Shown here piece after piece: positions 34,432-43,971 of a stretch of DNA of 64,000 nt. Source of the DNA: Hyphomicrobiales bacterium. Its GTDB lineage: Bacteria; Pseudomonadota; Alphaproteobacteria; Rhizobiales; Rhizobiaceae. Positions within the stretch are counted from its first letter, which is position 1. Each line of letters starts with the position of its first letter. Both the position numbers and the translations under genes were made by a program. Under the pieces are notes generated by a model. That model was not told where the DNA came from, made no database searches, and worked only from the letters and a program-made list of their open reading frames with translations. The stretch spans positions 310,001 to 374,000 of the forward strand of contig UICE01000004.1 of NCBI GenBank assembly GCA_900471815.1. Direction: 5' to 3'.

Positions 34432-35643
34432 TTAGGCTGTCAAAATGTTAATCGCCCGAGCCATAGTTTCCGCGCCAAGCAACAAATCCTCCAAGGCAGT
34501 GTCTTCTTCGAAGTTGTGACTGATGCCCTTGATGGATGGCACGAATAGCATTCCCATTGGCATCAAGAATGAAACGTTTGCGGCATCGTGCAACGCCCCC
34601 GAGTTGAGCAGACGCCATTTGCCGGGGGCTTCAAGTTCCGCAGCCTTCTTGAATGCTTTGACAATATGGTCATCACAACGAGTAGCCGGGATCGAACTGT
34701 AATCGGAAGAGGTCCACTCGAGACCCAGCTGACCCGCAACATGCCTGGCCGTTTCGTGGATGATGGCCCTCATCTTGTCGAGACGACCATCATCGAGATC
34801 CCGCCACTGTATGGTGAAGTCTGCCTTGCCCGGCACCACTGACGTTGCGTTTGGATGCAGCGCGACATGGCCAATGGTCCACACTGTCTTGTCTGTGACG
34901 ACGTCTGCAAATCGGGCATTAATTTCAGAGTTAAATCGTGCCAGCCCCTGTAACGCATCCTTGCGCAAGTCCATTGGTGTGGTGCCTGCATGATTCTGCT
35001 GGCCAATGAAGGTCTGCTTCTCTGTCCGGATGCCCACGATGCCCTCGACTACGCCGATCCGGTCACCGAAGATATCGAGAACCGGCCCTTGTTCGATATG
35101 AACTTCAAGATAAGCCCGGAATCGTTCAGGCGAGACCTTGCCGACGGTTCCGATCTCGGCAGCCCTCCGGCGTGCCTGCGCAAAACCAAGACCATCCGTG
35201 TCTGTTCGTATGTCAGCCTCGCCCAACGAAAGCTGACCTGTCCAGACGCGGCTACCGGTTAAGGTGGAGAAACGACCTTCCTCATCCTGAAACGACACAC
35301 ATGCAATCGGGGAACTACCGCATTCAAGGCTAGCGCGAGCGACCTCCAAACCCACAGCAACGCCATAAGCGCCATCTAACCATCCGCCTTCCGGCTGAGT
35401 ATCCGAATGAGACCCAACAAGGATGCAGTCGTTAGTATCTCCTGGTAACCCGAATACGTTCCCGACATCGTCAACGTGCGGCACAAGGCCGGCCTCAGAC
35501 ATGCGGTTGGCGAGCCATTTGCGCGATGCGATGTCCGGTTCGGAAAAAGCGCGGCGCTTGACACCGGTGCCGCATGCGCCGAAGCTTCTCAAGCTATTGA
35601 GGTCGGCAAGCATACGCTCGCCGTTGATTTGAAGTTTGTTCAT
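34432..35643 (-). CDS. M20-family amidohydrolase, N-carbamoyl-L-amino-acid hydrolase/allantoate amidohydrolase type
   Basis: 403-residue di-metal amidase. Ligand motifs in order: GSHSDTQ (His79), LDGAYG (Asp90), FQDEEGRF (Glu121/Glu122), HIEQGP (His182) and the C-terminal SGALHDAA plus GISHN. This subgroup cleaves ureido groups (N-carbamoyl amino acids, ureidoglycolate, beta-ureidopropionate). It sits inside the ABC importer set of the homoserine operon. A ureido compound such as O-ureidohomoserine (deimination product of canavanine) would fit, but this is inference. Confidence 0.82.
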   Translation of the reverse strand: MNKLQINGERMLADLNSLRSFGACGTGVKRRAFSEPDIASRKWLANRMSEAGLVPHVDDVGNVFGLPGDTNDCILVGSHSDTQPEGGWLDGAYGVAVGLEVARASLECGSSPIACVSFQDEEGRFSTLTGSRVWTGQLSLGEADIRTDTDGLGFAQARRRAAEIGTVGKVSPERFRAYLEVHIEQGPVLDIFGDRIGVVEGIVGIRTEKQTFIGQQNHAGTTPMDLRKDALQGLARFNSEINARFADVVTDKTVWTIGHVALHPNATSVVPGKADFTIQWRDLDDGRLDKMRAIIHETARHVAGQLGLEWTSSDYSSIPATRCDDHIVKAFKKAAELEAPGKWRLLNSGALHDAANVSFLMPMGMLFVPSIKGISHNFEEDTALEDLLLGAETMARAINILTA

Positions 35644-35668
35644 CAGGTTACTCTTTTTTGCTTGACGT

Positions 35669-36325
35669 TTACCGACCTGGGATTAGCCAAGTCATTTTCT
35701 TTTCCAGCCTCTTGGCGGCCGCCATAACGGAAAGGACGAGTACGAGATAGAGTGCTCCAATGACGGCCCAAACCTCGAAGACCAGGAACGTCTGGGTAAT
35801 CACGACCTGTCCCGAGAAGGTCAGCTCTGCGACTGAAACACCGGCCAGAAACGCTGATTCCTTGCAGAGTGTCGCGAGCAAGTTGACGCTCGCCGGCAGG
35901 ACAAACGGGAGCAACTGAGGCAGGATGATCAAGCGAAACTCGAGGAAGGGACCGATCGCGAGTGCTCGCGCTCCCTCACGCTGTCCATCAGAAACAGAGG
36001 CAAGTCCTCCTCGAATGATTTCCGCCATATAGGCAGCGCTGTAAATGGCAATTGCAATGAGCCCAACGAGCAGAGGCTCGAGACGCATCCGCATTATTCC
36101 GAACAGAGCGAATAGCAACATTGCCTGGATCAAAAATGGGGTGTTGCGGATCAGTTCGACATAACTTCTTGCAAGCCAGTTCAGAAGCTTTTGCTTGGAA
36201 ACCAGGAGTATCGCCAGCACTGCGCCAAAGACACTCCCGATGGCAAAGCCCCCGGTGACGAGTATGATTGTCCAAAGAAAGCCACGCAGTATGATGACGC
36301 CATAATTGGAAAGAAGATCTATCAT
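35669..36325 (-). CDS. Amino-acid ABC transporter permease
   Basis: 218-residue HisM-type permease with five hydrophobic segments. EAA loop REGARALAIGPFLEFRLIILPQ and ALCKESAFLAGVSVAEL. It overlaps the next permease gene by 4 bases. Works as a heterodimer with the 36322-36987 product. Confidence 0.9.
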   Translation of the reverse strand: MIDLLSNYGVIILRGFLWTIILVTGGFAIGSVFGAVLAILLVSKQKLLNWLARSYVELIRNTPFLIQAMLLFALFGIMRMRLEPLLVGLIAIAIYSAAYMAEIIRGGLASVSDGQREGARALAIGPFLEFRLIILPQLLPFVLPASVNLLATLCKESAFLAGVSVAELTFSGQVVITQTFLVFEVWAVIGALYLVLVLSVMAAAKRLEKKMTWLIPGR

Positions 36326-36987
36326 CTGGATTTTCCTACCGTAAGACGCGCTTCAAGCATGCGGGACATCCAGCCAATCGTACCGATGAGCAAGAAGTAA
36401 AGTGCTCCGGCTGCAAGCAGTGGCCCGAGGGGATCGAACGTTTGCATCGTCACCTGCTGAGAACGGCGGGTAAGATCAACGACCGTGATGAGCGAAAGAA
36501 CAGGCGAGGCCTTGATGAGGAAGCCAATTTCACCCGCCAAAGCGGGAAGTGCAACGGGCAGGACCTGTGGCACCAGAACGAGCCGCCACATCTGAAACCT
36601 GTTCAGGCCAAGGGCGTGAGATCCTTCCATTTGTCCTTTTGGCAGACTTGCAATCGCGCCGCGTAAGACTTCCGACTGGAAAGCGGCGCCGTTCATGGCG
36701 AGAGCGAGAATACCAACCCAGAACGCTGAGATCCGCCCCAGATCAAGGAGTGCGGGAATGCCAAAATACAAAAGAAAGACCAGAATAACGATTGGAAGGC
36801 CCCGCATAAGCGTTACATAGAGCATGGCAACCGCAGTAATCCAACGTTGGTGAGATCGCCGAGCGGCCACGATCACAACCGCACCTGCAATCGCAAGGAT
36901 TGATGCCAGTCCGCATATTGCAAGCGTAGTCAACAGACCGTCCAGTAGAAGCGGGACGGTCTCGATGCCTGAAAGAATGTATTTCAT
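36322..36987 (-). CDS. Amino-acid ABC transporter permease
   Basis: 221-residue HisQ-type permease. TM start LLLDGLLTTLAICGLASILA, EAA loop QMEGSHALGLNRFQMWRLVLVPQ, and KASPVLSLITVVDL. Lies 21 bases after the binding-protein gene. Substrate likely homoserine or a related plant amino acid from operon content. Confidence 0.9.
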   Translation of the reverse strand: MKYILSGIETVPLLLDGLLTTLAICGLASILAIAGAVVIVAARRSHQRWITAVAMLYVTLMRGLPIVILVFLLYFGIPALLDLGRISAFWVGILALAMNGAAFQSEVLRGAIASLPKGQMEGSHALGLNRFQMWRLVLVPQVLPVALPALAGEIGFLIKASPVLSLITVVDLTRRSQQVTMQTFDPLGPLLAAGALYFLLIGTIGWMSRMLEARLTVGKSR

Positions 36988-37008
36988 CAGGTGCCTCTCG
37001 GGCTCTGT

Positions 37009-37845
37009 TTACTGGCGAAGCTGAACGGCGTTGTCTGGAAGATATCCGTTCTCCGGCGTGGCCGAATTTACGCCGACCCATTTTTTCTGCATTTCAGCGA
37101 TTTTGCCGGACGCGATCAACCGGTTGATCGTGCTGTTGAGCGCCTCAAGCAGGGTCTTGTCTTCGGGCCGCGTTACCCATGAGAGATATGCCGGTTTGCC
37201 ATAGGTGAATTTGATCTTGAATGCGTCGGGTGACGTTCGCATGAATTCAGCTGCCGTTATCGACGGTACGATGATTGCGTCAACCTGACCTGATTGCAGG
37301 TTGAAAGCTGTATCTGGATAACTCTGGAAAAGGCGAAGATCGGAGAATCCGGACCCGCCTTGTGCCTTCAGCTCATCATTCATCTGACGAGCTACGGCAT
37401 CCGTTGAACTGCCAAGTTGCGTGCCGACAAGCACGCCATTGAGGTCGCTCAGCTGTTTGATGGTATCGTCGTCCGACGGCACGACAATGGTGTTTTCAAT
37501 AGCGGCAAAGGGTCGAGAAAAGGCATAGTTCTTGGCCCGCTCAGCGTTTGGCGTCACAGACGTTGCGACGAGATCGTATTGCTTTGCGGCCAAACCTGTG
37601 AGAATTCCTTGAAACGGGAGATCGAGCTGCTCAACCTGCACACCAAGATCCTTCGAGAATTCTGAAAGAAGATCAGACCCGAATCCGATAATTTTTCCGT
37701 CTTCAACATACTCGAACGGCTTGAAGGCTGCTTCCGTTGCTACCGTAATTTTACCGGACGCCTTGATCTTGGCAAGTGTGTCTTCAGCGTGAGCAGCGCC
37801 GACGAGCGCTGCAAATAACGCGAGCGTCAATAGAATATTTTTCAT
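37009..37845 (-). CDS. Periplasmic amino-acid-binding protein
   Basis: 278 residues with a signal peptide ending near AAHA|ED (residue 21). Family 3 solute-binding pattern: ATEAAFKPFEYVEDGKIIGFGSDLL, GILTGLAAKQYDLV and LQSGQVDAIIVP. First gene of the long minus-strand homoserine operon and divergent from a LysR regulator. The GFGSDLL in place of GFDID suggests a ligand other than the common polar amino acids. Confidence 0.9.
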   Translation of the reverse strand: MKNILLTLALFAALVGAAHAEDTLAKIKASGKITVATEAAFKPFEYVEDGKIIGFGSDLLSEFSKDLGVQVEQLDLPFQGILTGLAAKQYDLVATSVTPNAERAKNYAFSRPFAAIENTIVVPSDDDTIKQLSDLNGVLVGTQLGSSTDAVARQMNDELKAQGGSGFSDLRLFQSYPDTAFNLQSGQVDAIIVPSITAAEFMRTSPDAFKIKFTYGKPAYLSWVTRPEDKTLLEALNSTINRLIASGKIAEMQKKWVGVNSATPENGYLPDNAVQLRQ

Positions 37846-37954
37846 GGTTCCCTCTCGGTTAATCGAGTTTTTGTTTGCTCAGCCTTGCATTCAAGGCTGG
37901 CTGGTTTGCACGTTATCGTGAATAAAATTGCAGAAGAATGGTGAAGATGGTTAG

Positions 37955-37980
37955 CTTACTTGCGAGAATCCGCAAGTGAG
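37955..37980. promoter_or_regulatory. LysR-type dyad operator overlapping the lysR start region
   Basis: ACTTGCG-AGAATC-CGCAAGT is a perfect 7-base inverted repeat, extended outward by CT/AG. It ends 5 bases before the LysR start and about 110 bases before the divergent binding-protein start. Typical of LysR regulators that repress themselves and activate the opposite operon. Confidence 0.6.
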
Positions 37981-37985
37981 TGAGA

Positions 37986-38891
37986 ATGATGATCCGTTTT
38001 GCACTGTCGAGCTATGATATTAAGCATTTGCGAACTTTTTTGGCAGTCGTCGAGCACGGCGGTATATCAGCCGCGGCCTATCGGGCGGACGCCAGTATCT
38101 CAAGCATTAGCCGCGATCTCTCCGCGCTTGAGGCGCGCCTGGGCCTGCGATTGTGCAGACGTGGACGTTCGGGGTTTGCGCTGACGGCTCATGGCGACGA
38201 AGTCTACAGGGCTGCCACTCAGCTGCTTGCCAACATTCATTCGTTCGAACTCACCGTTCAAAGCACGCGTCAGTCTCTCGCAGGCACATTCACGCTGGCG
38301 GTGATCGACAACGTCGTGACCAACCCCAGTGCTGGTGTCATCGCTGCTTTGGCTGAAATGCACCTGCGGTTTCCTGGTATGCTGATCAACGTCAGCGTGC
38401 ACACGGTTTCGGTAATCGACATTTTGGTCCGGGACAACAAAGTGGATTTTGCCATCACCAGTCAGCCCGAAGGCCTGGAACAGTTGCAATACGAGCCGGC
38501 TTTCATCGAAGAACATCGTCTCTATATTTCGCGCTATTCGCCCTACTACGAACAAACACTCTCGATCATAACTGGCGGGTCGATCGGACCAGATTCCGTA
38601 GTTCCGTATATCTCGCGTGATTTTCGAACCGATGAATTTCAGGCTTTTGAACGCAAGTATCCGCTGCAGGTTGCAGCCAAAGGAAGTACGCTGGAATCGG
38701 TAGTTGCGTCCGTGCTGGCAGGTGTGGGATGTGCGCTTCTCCCCTCCCATTTTGTCAAGCAGGTCGGCGAGGGGAGCCTGGTGGAAATCGAAACGCCCGA
38801 TACGCCCGTCCAAATCCAGTTTCATTTCGTCTATCGGCGAGACAATGCCAATAGAAGAGCGGTTCGCGCACTACTTGACCGGTTCTCCTGA
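37986..38891 (+). CDS. LysR-family transcriptional regulator
   Basis: 301 residues. HTH in IKHLRTFLAVVEHGGISAAAYRADASISSISRDLSALEARLGLRLCRRGRSGFALT. The C-terminal effector domain ends with LAGVGCALLPSHFV. Starts at 37986, 37989 or a GTG at 37980 are all possible because the operator dyad takes the place of a clear ribosome site. Divergent from the homoserine operon and followed after 105 bases by the guanidino-modifying enzyme, so it may control both. Confidence 0.82.
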   Translation: MMIRFALSSYDIKHLRTFLAVVEHGGISAAAYRADASISSISRDLSALEARLGLRLCRRGRSGFALTAHGDEVYRAATQLLANIHSFELTVQSTRQSLAGTFTLAVIDNVVTNPSAGVIAALAEMHLRFPGMLINVSVHTVSVIDILVRDNKVDFAITSQPEGLEQLQYEPAFIEEHRLYISRYSPYYEQTLSIITGGSIGPDSVVPYISRDFRTDEFQAFERKYPLQVAAKGSTLESVVASVLAGVGCALLPSHFVKQVGEGSLVEIETPDTPVQIQFHFVYRRDNANRRAVRALLDRFS

Positions 38892-38996
38892 CGATAGTTG
38901 CTGCTTCCTGCAAATGTGATTGCGCGATTTGAGCCTTACTCGTTGCCTGTAGCAAAGTAGGGTAGAGCCGAAACAAACATCGCAAAGGAAGCTCAT

Positions 38997-40007
38997 ATGC
39001 AGGATACAAAAGCGGCGCCGCGTTCAGAACCGGACGCTTCCATCTATGTCGAATCGGAATGGGCAACGTTGAAAGAATGCATCTACGGCTCGCCTGATAG
39101 CTGGGTATTGCCCAAATTCTTAAGCGACTCGAAACTGCGCGCCCAGGGCGAGTTCGGCCAATTCTGGGAAAGAAACCAGGGCCGGGATGTCAAGGAAGCT
39201 AATCCGGAACTCTTTGCTGAATTCAGTAGCCAAATTAGTGGTGCGATCAGATTCCTGGAAAGTCTCGGCGTTCGCGTTCACGTTGCCGGCGAGATAAGCG
39301 AGCAGAATCGCAAATTTCCCCGCGGGGAGGATCATGGCGTCCAAACCGCTTGGATGCGTGATCCGTTTGTAACAATCGGCAACAATGTTATCGAATTGGC
39401 GCCCCGCAGTTACTTTCACCGGCGCCAGCGTTTCGCGATACGTGAATTCCTGGGGGCCACGATGGAGCGAGGCGCGCGCTACTTTGCTCAGCCCGATGGT
39501 GGTGCTGACGAATATGTCGATGGCACTGGGTGGGGCTATCTTGAAGGTGGCGACATCTTCGTCGTCGGTCGGAATATACTTGTCGGAAATTCCGGCGGTT
39601 GCAGCAATCCGGAAGGAGCCAAGTGGCTCCAGCACATGCTAGGCTCCGACTACAAAGTGCAGACAGTCAAGATAGACCCAATGTTCCCGCATCTTGATTG
39701 TGTGCTGATGACGCCTCGCGAAGGGGTAGCTATTGCAAGTCTGGAAGCGTTGCCTGATGGCCTCCCGGACTTCATGAAGGATTGGGATGTTCATGCCGTG
39801 CCGAAGGCCATGGCAAAGGCCCATATGGCCTGCAACAATCTTGTTCTGGATGACAAAACAGTTGTGGTCCCTTCAGAAGATGCCCTTAATCCGATCGCGG
39901 ACGCATTAAAAGTCCGCAAATTTGAAGTCATCCGCATTCCCTACCGTGTCCCGTGCATGGCAGGTGGCTCTTTCCGCTGCGCCCACCAGCCGCTCATCAG
40001 GAACTGA
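38997..40007 (+). CDS. Guanidino-group-modifying enzyme, amidinotransferase-like
   Basis: 336 residues with the arginine deiminase/amidinotransferase propeller fold. Catalytic residues are visible: Asp122 in MRDPF, EGGDI at 183-187, His232 in FPHLDCVL and the nucleophile Cys328 in GGSFRCAHQPL. The GGSFxC ending is the amidinotransferase form (StrB, glycine amidinotransferase). Such enzymes transfer or hydrolyse an amidino group from arginine or canavanine. AAAGGAAGCTC precedes the ATG. It stands between the homoserine and diaminopropionate operons behind a LysR gene. Could be a deiminase giving O-ureidohomoserine, or an amidino transferase; not decided by sequence alone. Confidence 0.78.
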   Translation: MQDTKAAPRSEPDASIYVESEWATLKECIYGSPDSWVLPKFLSDSKLRAQGEFGQFWERNQGRDVKEANPELFAEFSSQISGAIRFLESLGVRVHVAGEISEQNRKFPRGEDHGVQTAWMRDPFVTIGNNVIELAPRSYFHRRQRFAIREFLGATMERGARYFAQPDGGADEYVDGTGWGYLEGGDIFVVGRNILVGNSGGCSNPEGAKWLQHMLGSDYKVQTVKIDPMFPHLDCVLMTPREGVAIASLEALPDGLPDFMKDWDVHAVPKAMAKAHMACNNLVLDDKTVVVPSEDALNPIADALKVRKFEVIRIPYRVPCMAGGSFRCAHQPLIRN

Positions 40008-40012
40008 TGAAA

Positions 40013-40047
40013 GAGCCGTCCCGTCAATTAATATTGGCGGGCGGCTC
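40013..40047. terminator. Bidirectional terminator hairpin
   Basis: GAGCCG-T-CCCG-TCAA pairs with TTGGCGGG-CGGCTC around an AT-rich loop, 5 bases after the amidinotransferase-like stop. The M20 gene converges from the other side; the remaining 170 bases to its stop show nothing. Confidence 0.65.
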
Positions 40048-40218
40048 AAGATCATCCCTACCGACATGCACGGCCTCATACGCGAACGCCACACGTAAGA
40101 TGGTGGATCACAAAAACAGTCGCCTGAGCCATTCGTGCTTGGGAAGCGTGCAAGCCGTGAATTTAATATTTGAAGCAGGAGGACGGTCTGGCCCGTCGTG
40201 AACTGGCAGCTTCATTAT

Positions 40219-41451
40219 TTAACCGAGAAGCTTTTGGACGACATCCAACAAAACGTTGGCTCCTGCAATAATGTCGTCATTCGTAGTATGCTCTTTGGGG
40301 TTGTGGCTGATGCCGCCAACGCTTGGAACGAAGATCATGGCGGTCGGGGTGTTTCTCGCCATCATCTGGGCATCGTGCCCAGCACCAGATGTCATCCGCC
40401 TGCAGGGAAGGCCTCGCATCTCGGCCGCTCTTTCGATGAGACCCACTATGTTTTGATCGAACGTCACTGGTGCAGTCCGTGCCAAACGCTCCACTGATAT
40501 CGTCACCTGCTCCTCGGCCGCGACTAACTGGAGAAAATCTTCAAGTGCGACTTCTTCTTCATGAAGGCGGGTTTCATAGGGGTCGCGAAGATCGATTGTC
40601 ATAGTGGCGCGGGAGGGAATGACATTGATCGCATTCGGTTCGAGAGTGAGACAACCTACAGTCGCGACAGTGGGAGTGTCTGATGCGCGGGCCCGGTCGC
40701 GCAAATAAGTAACGATACGAGCTGCCACGTAGCAGGCGTCCTTGCGCATTTCAATGGGAGTCGTGCCAGCGTGGTTGGAGTCTCCTTCGACGAGAATCCG
40801 CTGCCATGAGATCCCCTGCAAATTTTCTACGGCTCCGATGCGAAGATGTTCTCGTTCAAGCACGGGGCCTTGCTCGATGTGCAGCTCGACATAGGCACTT
40901 GGGCTCAGAAAACCAGGCGGTTCTTGCCCCGCATAACCAATGCGGTTCAACTCCTCGCCGAGGACCGTGCCATCGGTGCCGATCGTAGACAGCGCAGTTT
41001 TGGCGTCCAAACCACCCGCATAGACTAATGATCCCATCATGTCAGGCGCGTATCGAACTCCCTCTTCATTTGTAAATGCGGCGACGACGACTGGGCGGGC
41101 CAAAGTGAATGCGTTTTCGCGAAGTGTCTCGATAACTTCAAGTCCTGCAAGGACGCCGTAACAGCCGTCATAGATTCCAGCATTGATGACAGTGTCGATA
41201 TGGGAGCCAATCATCACCGGTTCACGCTGGGTTACCGCATCAGGCGCCCATATACCGAAGATGTTGCCAACGCGATCCACGACAACCTCCAACCCAGCGC
41301 CGTGGAGCCAGGAAACGAACTGATCCCGCCCAAGCTTTTCGGCATCGGACGCTGCAAGCCTCGTCAGCTTGCCATCGGTGTCGCGACCGATAGACCCCAG
41401 TTCCCGCAGCCGGCGCATTAGCCGCTGTTGATCAATAGAGATATTACTCAT
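40219..41451 (-). CDS. M20-family amidohydrolase, N-carbamoyl-L-amino-acid hydrolase type (second)
   Basis: 410 residues. Metal motifs GSHIDTVINAG (His), YDGCYG (Asp), TNEEGVRY (Glu-Glu), HIEQGP (His), then GAGHDAQMM and GGISHNPKEHT at the C-terminus. Start at 41451 (MSNISIDQQRL) rather than 10 codons upstream. Last gene of the operon with diaminopropionate ammonia-lyase, an M24 hydrolase and an importer. Removing a carbamoyl group from a ureido-alanine such as albizziine would release 2,3-diaminopropionate, the lyase substrate; this link is inference. Confidence 0.82.
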   Translation of the reverse strand: MSNISIDQQRLMRRLRELGSIGRDTDGKLTRLAASDAEKLGRDQFVSWLHGAGLEVVVDRVGNIFGIWAPDAVTQREPVMIGSHIDTVINAGIYDGCYGVLAGLEVIETLRENAFTLARPVVVAAFTNEEGVRYAPDMMGSLVYAGGLDAKTALSTIGTDGTVLGEELNRIGYAGQEPPGFLSPSAYVELHIEQGPVLEREHLRIGAVENLQGISWQRILVEGDSNHAGTTPIEMRKDACYVAARIVTYLRDRARASDTPTVATVGCLTLEPNAINVIPSRATMTIDLRDPYETRLHEEEVALEDFLQLVAAEEQVTISVERLARTAPVTFDQNIVGLIERAAEMRGLPCRRMTSGAGHDAQMMARNTPTAMIFVPSVGGISHNPKEHTTNDDIIAGANVLLDVVQKLLG

Positions 41452-41501
41452 TCTCTTACAAACCTTGCTGTCTAGGATCACGAATACGATCAGGATGGTG
41501 C

Positions 41502-43004
41502 CTAAATACGAACGAAATCCGCGAGCCTCTCGTCCTGCTTTCTTTTCTCAACCAGAAGTTCCGGAGAGCCGTCAAAGACCACCTTTCCGCCCTCCATGAA
41601 AATGATTCTATCAGACACCTCGATCGCGAATTTCATCTCATGGGTAACGATGATCATCGTTCGCCCGGACTTCGCCAGACCTGCCATAATCCTCAAGACT
41701 TCTCCGACCGTCTCCGGATCTAGAGCGGACGTTGGCTCGTCAAACAACATAATGGAGGGATGCATCGCAAGCGCACGAGCGATCGCCACTCGTTGCTGTT
41801 GGCCGCCCGACAATTGATGGGGATACTTGTTTTCATGAACAAGCATTCCGACCTGCTGCAGTTGTTGCCTTGCTTCCTTTCGAACGTTATGTCGGGTTCC
41901 CCGCTTGTGATAAATCGGCCCCATCATCACGTTCTCCAAAGCCGTCTTGTGTGGAAAAAGATTGAAGTTCTGGAACACCATGCCTATCCGTAACGCATCG
42001 CGGCTGTCCGGTCGTATGGACCGGCTTTCCTCTGCTCCGGCCAGGAAGGGCTTTTCCTCAAGATAGACAATCCCTTGGTCGAGTGCTTCAAGACCGTTCA
42101 GCGAACGGATCAGGGTCGTTTTCCCAGATCCTGATGGACCAATGATCGAAATGACCTCTCCTTGTTTGACTGAAAGGTTGAGGTCGCTGAACACCTCATG
42201 AGTTCCATATGACTTTCTGCCGCGTTCAAGCCTAATGGCTGGCGGACCAACCACAGTGAATGCATCACCTTCGGTATCAATCGCAATCGCGCCATTTGGT
42301 TCGGCTTTTTCGGTTGTCAGAGAAGCAAGGCGACGGGAAAAGTCGAGATGCCTTTCGAGAGCCTTGAGACCGGTGTCGAAAACGGTCACGATCAGAACAT
42401 AGTAGAAAGCGACAGCCACCATCGTTTCGATGACGAGAAAATTTTGCGTGTAGTAGCGCTGACCGACAAGAAGAATTTCGGCAAGCGAAATAACCGAAAC
42501 GAGCGACGTAAGCTTAACTATGGAGATGAACTCGTTGGCAAGCGAGGGAAGTGCTATTCGCAATGATTGAGGAACCACAATTTTTCGTTGGATGCCAGTG
42601 CTGGCAAGCCCCAAAACCTTCCCGGCTTCATATTGTCCCTTGCCCACCGCCAGAAGTGCTCCGCGATGAATTTCCGCGATATATGCCGTTTCGCTGAGAA
42701 CCAAAGCGATGAGACCAGAAATGAACGGGATCGAAAGCAGTCCTGACGTGGAGGGAAACGCCTGCGGCAGATTGTAGACAAATATCAACAGCACCAGCAG
42801 CGGCAAACTGCGAAAAAACCATACATAAAGTGCGGCAACCTTGCGCACAATCCGCAAGTTGGACCGGTCCGCCAGAGCGACAAAGAATCCCAGTATAACG
42901 GCCAGCACCCAAGTCAGCACGCTGAGTTCAACCACTGTCAGGGCGGCGTTCCAGAAATCGGCGCTCCACAGGAGCCCGATAGTATAAGACCAATCGAAAG
43001 CCAT
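41502..43004 (-). CDS. Fused amino-acid ABC permease-ATPase
   Basis: 500 residues joining two usual subunits. Residues 1-225 are a HisM-type permease (about five membrane helices, EAA loop [23 protein letters not shown]). After a hydrophilic linker of about 35 residues, residues 262-500 are the ATPase: Walker [53 protein letters not shown]. Only this permease is encoded, so the transporter is probably a homodimer of the fusion with the binding protein at 43061. The importer of the diaminopropionate-type operon. Confidence 0.9.
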   Translation of the reverse strand: MAFDWSYTIGLLWSADFWNAALTVVELSVLTWVLAVILGFFVALADRSNLRIVRKVAALYVWFFRSLPLLVLLIFVYNLPQAFPSTSGLLSIPFISGLIALVLSETAYIAEIHRGALLAVGKGQYEAGKVLGLASTGIQRKIVVPQSLRIALPSLANEFISIVKLTSLVSVISLAEILLVGQRYYTQNFLVIETMVAVAFYYVLIVTVFDTGLKALERHLDFSRRLASLTTEKAEPNGAIAIDTEGDAFTVVGPPAIRLERGRKSYGTHEVFSDLNLSVKQGEVISIIGPSGSGKTTLIRSLNGLEALDQGIVYLEEKPFLAGAEESRSIRPDSRDALRIGMVFQNFNLFPHKTALENVMMGPIYHKRGTRHNVRKEARQQLQQVGMLVHENKYPHQLSGGQQQRVAIARALAMHPSIMLFDEPTSALDPETVGEVLRIMAGLAKSGRTMIIVTHEMKFAIEVSDRIIFMEGGKVVFDGSPELLVEKRKQDERLADFVRI

Positions 43005-43060
43005 TGTCCTGTCCCGAAATAGGGAGCCCTGGCTGTAAGCTAGACCAGGGCTCGATAAGT

Positions 43061-43900
43061 TTAGCGCTCTATAAGAGCTGCCGTGAACTCAGCATCTGTC
43101 GGAAGTGCAAGATTGTACTTCGTCAGGATCGCACGATACTCATCAGTCGACTTGAGCAATTCGAACTCTGTCTTGAGATGATTTAATAGCTCATCGTTGC
43201 CTTTTTTGACCGCCATACCGATAACGACGGGAAAAAGGATGTCTGTCGAGGTGATTTTCAGACGGTTGTTTGATGCAACTACCGCAGCCTTCGACACACC
43301 AGCGTCATCAAAGACGACATCCGCTCCTCGGGCCAAAAGTGCTTGCGCGGCCTCTGCCGAGGTCCCAAATTCCTTAACCTCCATTGGATTCGACGTGCAC
43401 TTCGTCTGCGAAACCTTCAGGAGTTCGGGTACCCAAGCTGCCCCTTTGAGGTTTGCCACCTTTTTCCCGCAAAGGTCTTCTGGCTTTTTCGGGGCGAAAC
43501 TGTCGTCAGCGCGCACCATAAGAGAGCCACCAGTTTTTGCATAAGGCACGTAGTCGACAACCTTTGCACGGGCAGGGGTGACGTAGAGTGCAGATGCGAT
43601 CAGATCGAAGCGGTTGGCCTGAAGGCCGGGAATGAGGCTTGCGAAGCGGACGTCCAGAAATTTCAATTTGACGCCGAGTTTTGGCGCGAGGATCGTCATA
43701 ACCTCCGCGTCTAGACCTTTCGTGACCCCGTTCTCCTGGTAATCATAAGGTGGATAAACTTGGTCCGAGCCGATCGTAAGGGTCCCGGGTGTGATTGTTT
43801 TGAAGTTCTGAGCGTAGGTCCCATTGATACCCAATGCGCATGTTGTAACGGCGGCCAGAAGCGCGACACCTGCGGATGTAAATTTAATCTTCATATTCAT
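43061..43900 (-). CDS. Periplasmic amino-acid-binding protein
   Basis: 279 residues (277 if the second ATG is used), signal peptide to about GTYA|QN (residue 31). Family 3 features: [44 protein letters not shown] and [12 protein letters not shown]. It is 56 bases upstream of the fused permease-ATPase gene and supplies its ligand. Substrate probably the diaminopropionate derivative degraded by the operon. Confidence 0.9.
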   Translation of the reverse strand: MNMKIKFTSAGVALLAAVTTCALGINGTYAQNFKTITPGTLTIGSDQVYPPYDYQENGVTKGLDAEVMTILAPKLGVKLKFLDVRFASLIPGLQANRFDLIASALYVTPARAKVVDYVPYAKTGGSLMVRADDSFAPKKPEDLCGKKVANLKGAAWVPELLKVSQTKCTSNPMEVKEFGTSAEAAQALLARGADVVFDDAGVSKAAVVASNNRLKITSTDILFPVVIGMAVKKGNDELLNHLKTEFELLKSTDEYRAILTKYNLALPTDAEFTAALIER

Positions 43901-43971
43901 AATTTTCCCCTTTTGTTGTGGACTGCATGCCCGGTCGGTTTGGAGTTGTCTCCTTTTCCTCCCGTCTCCGC

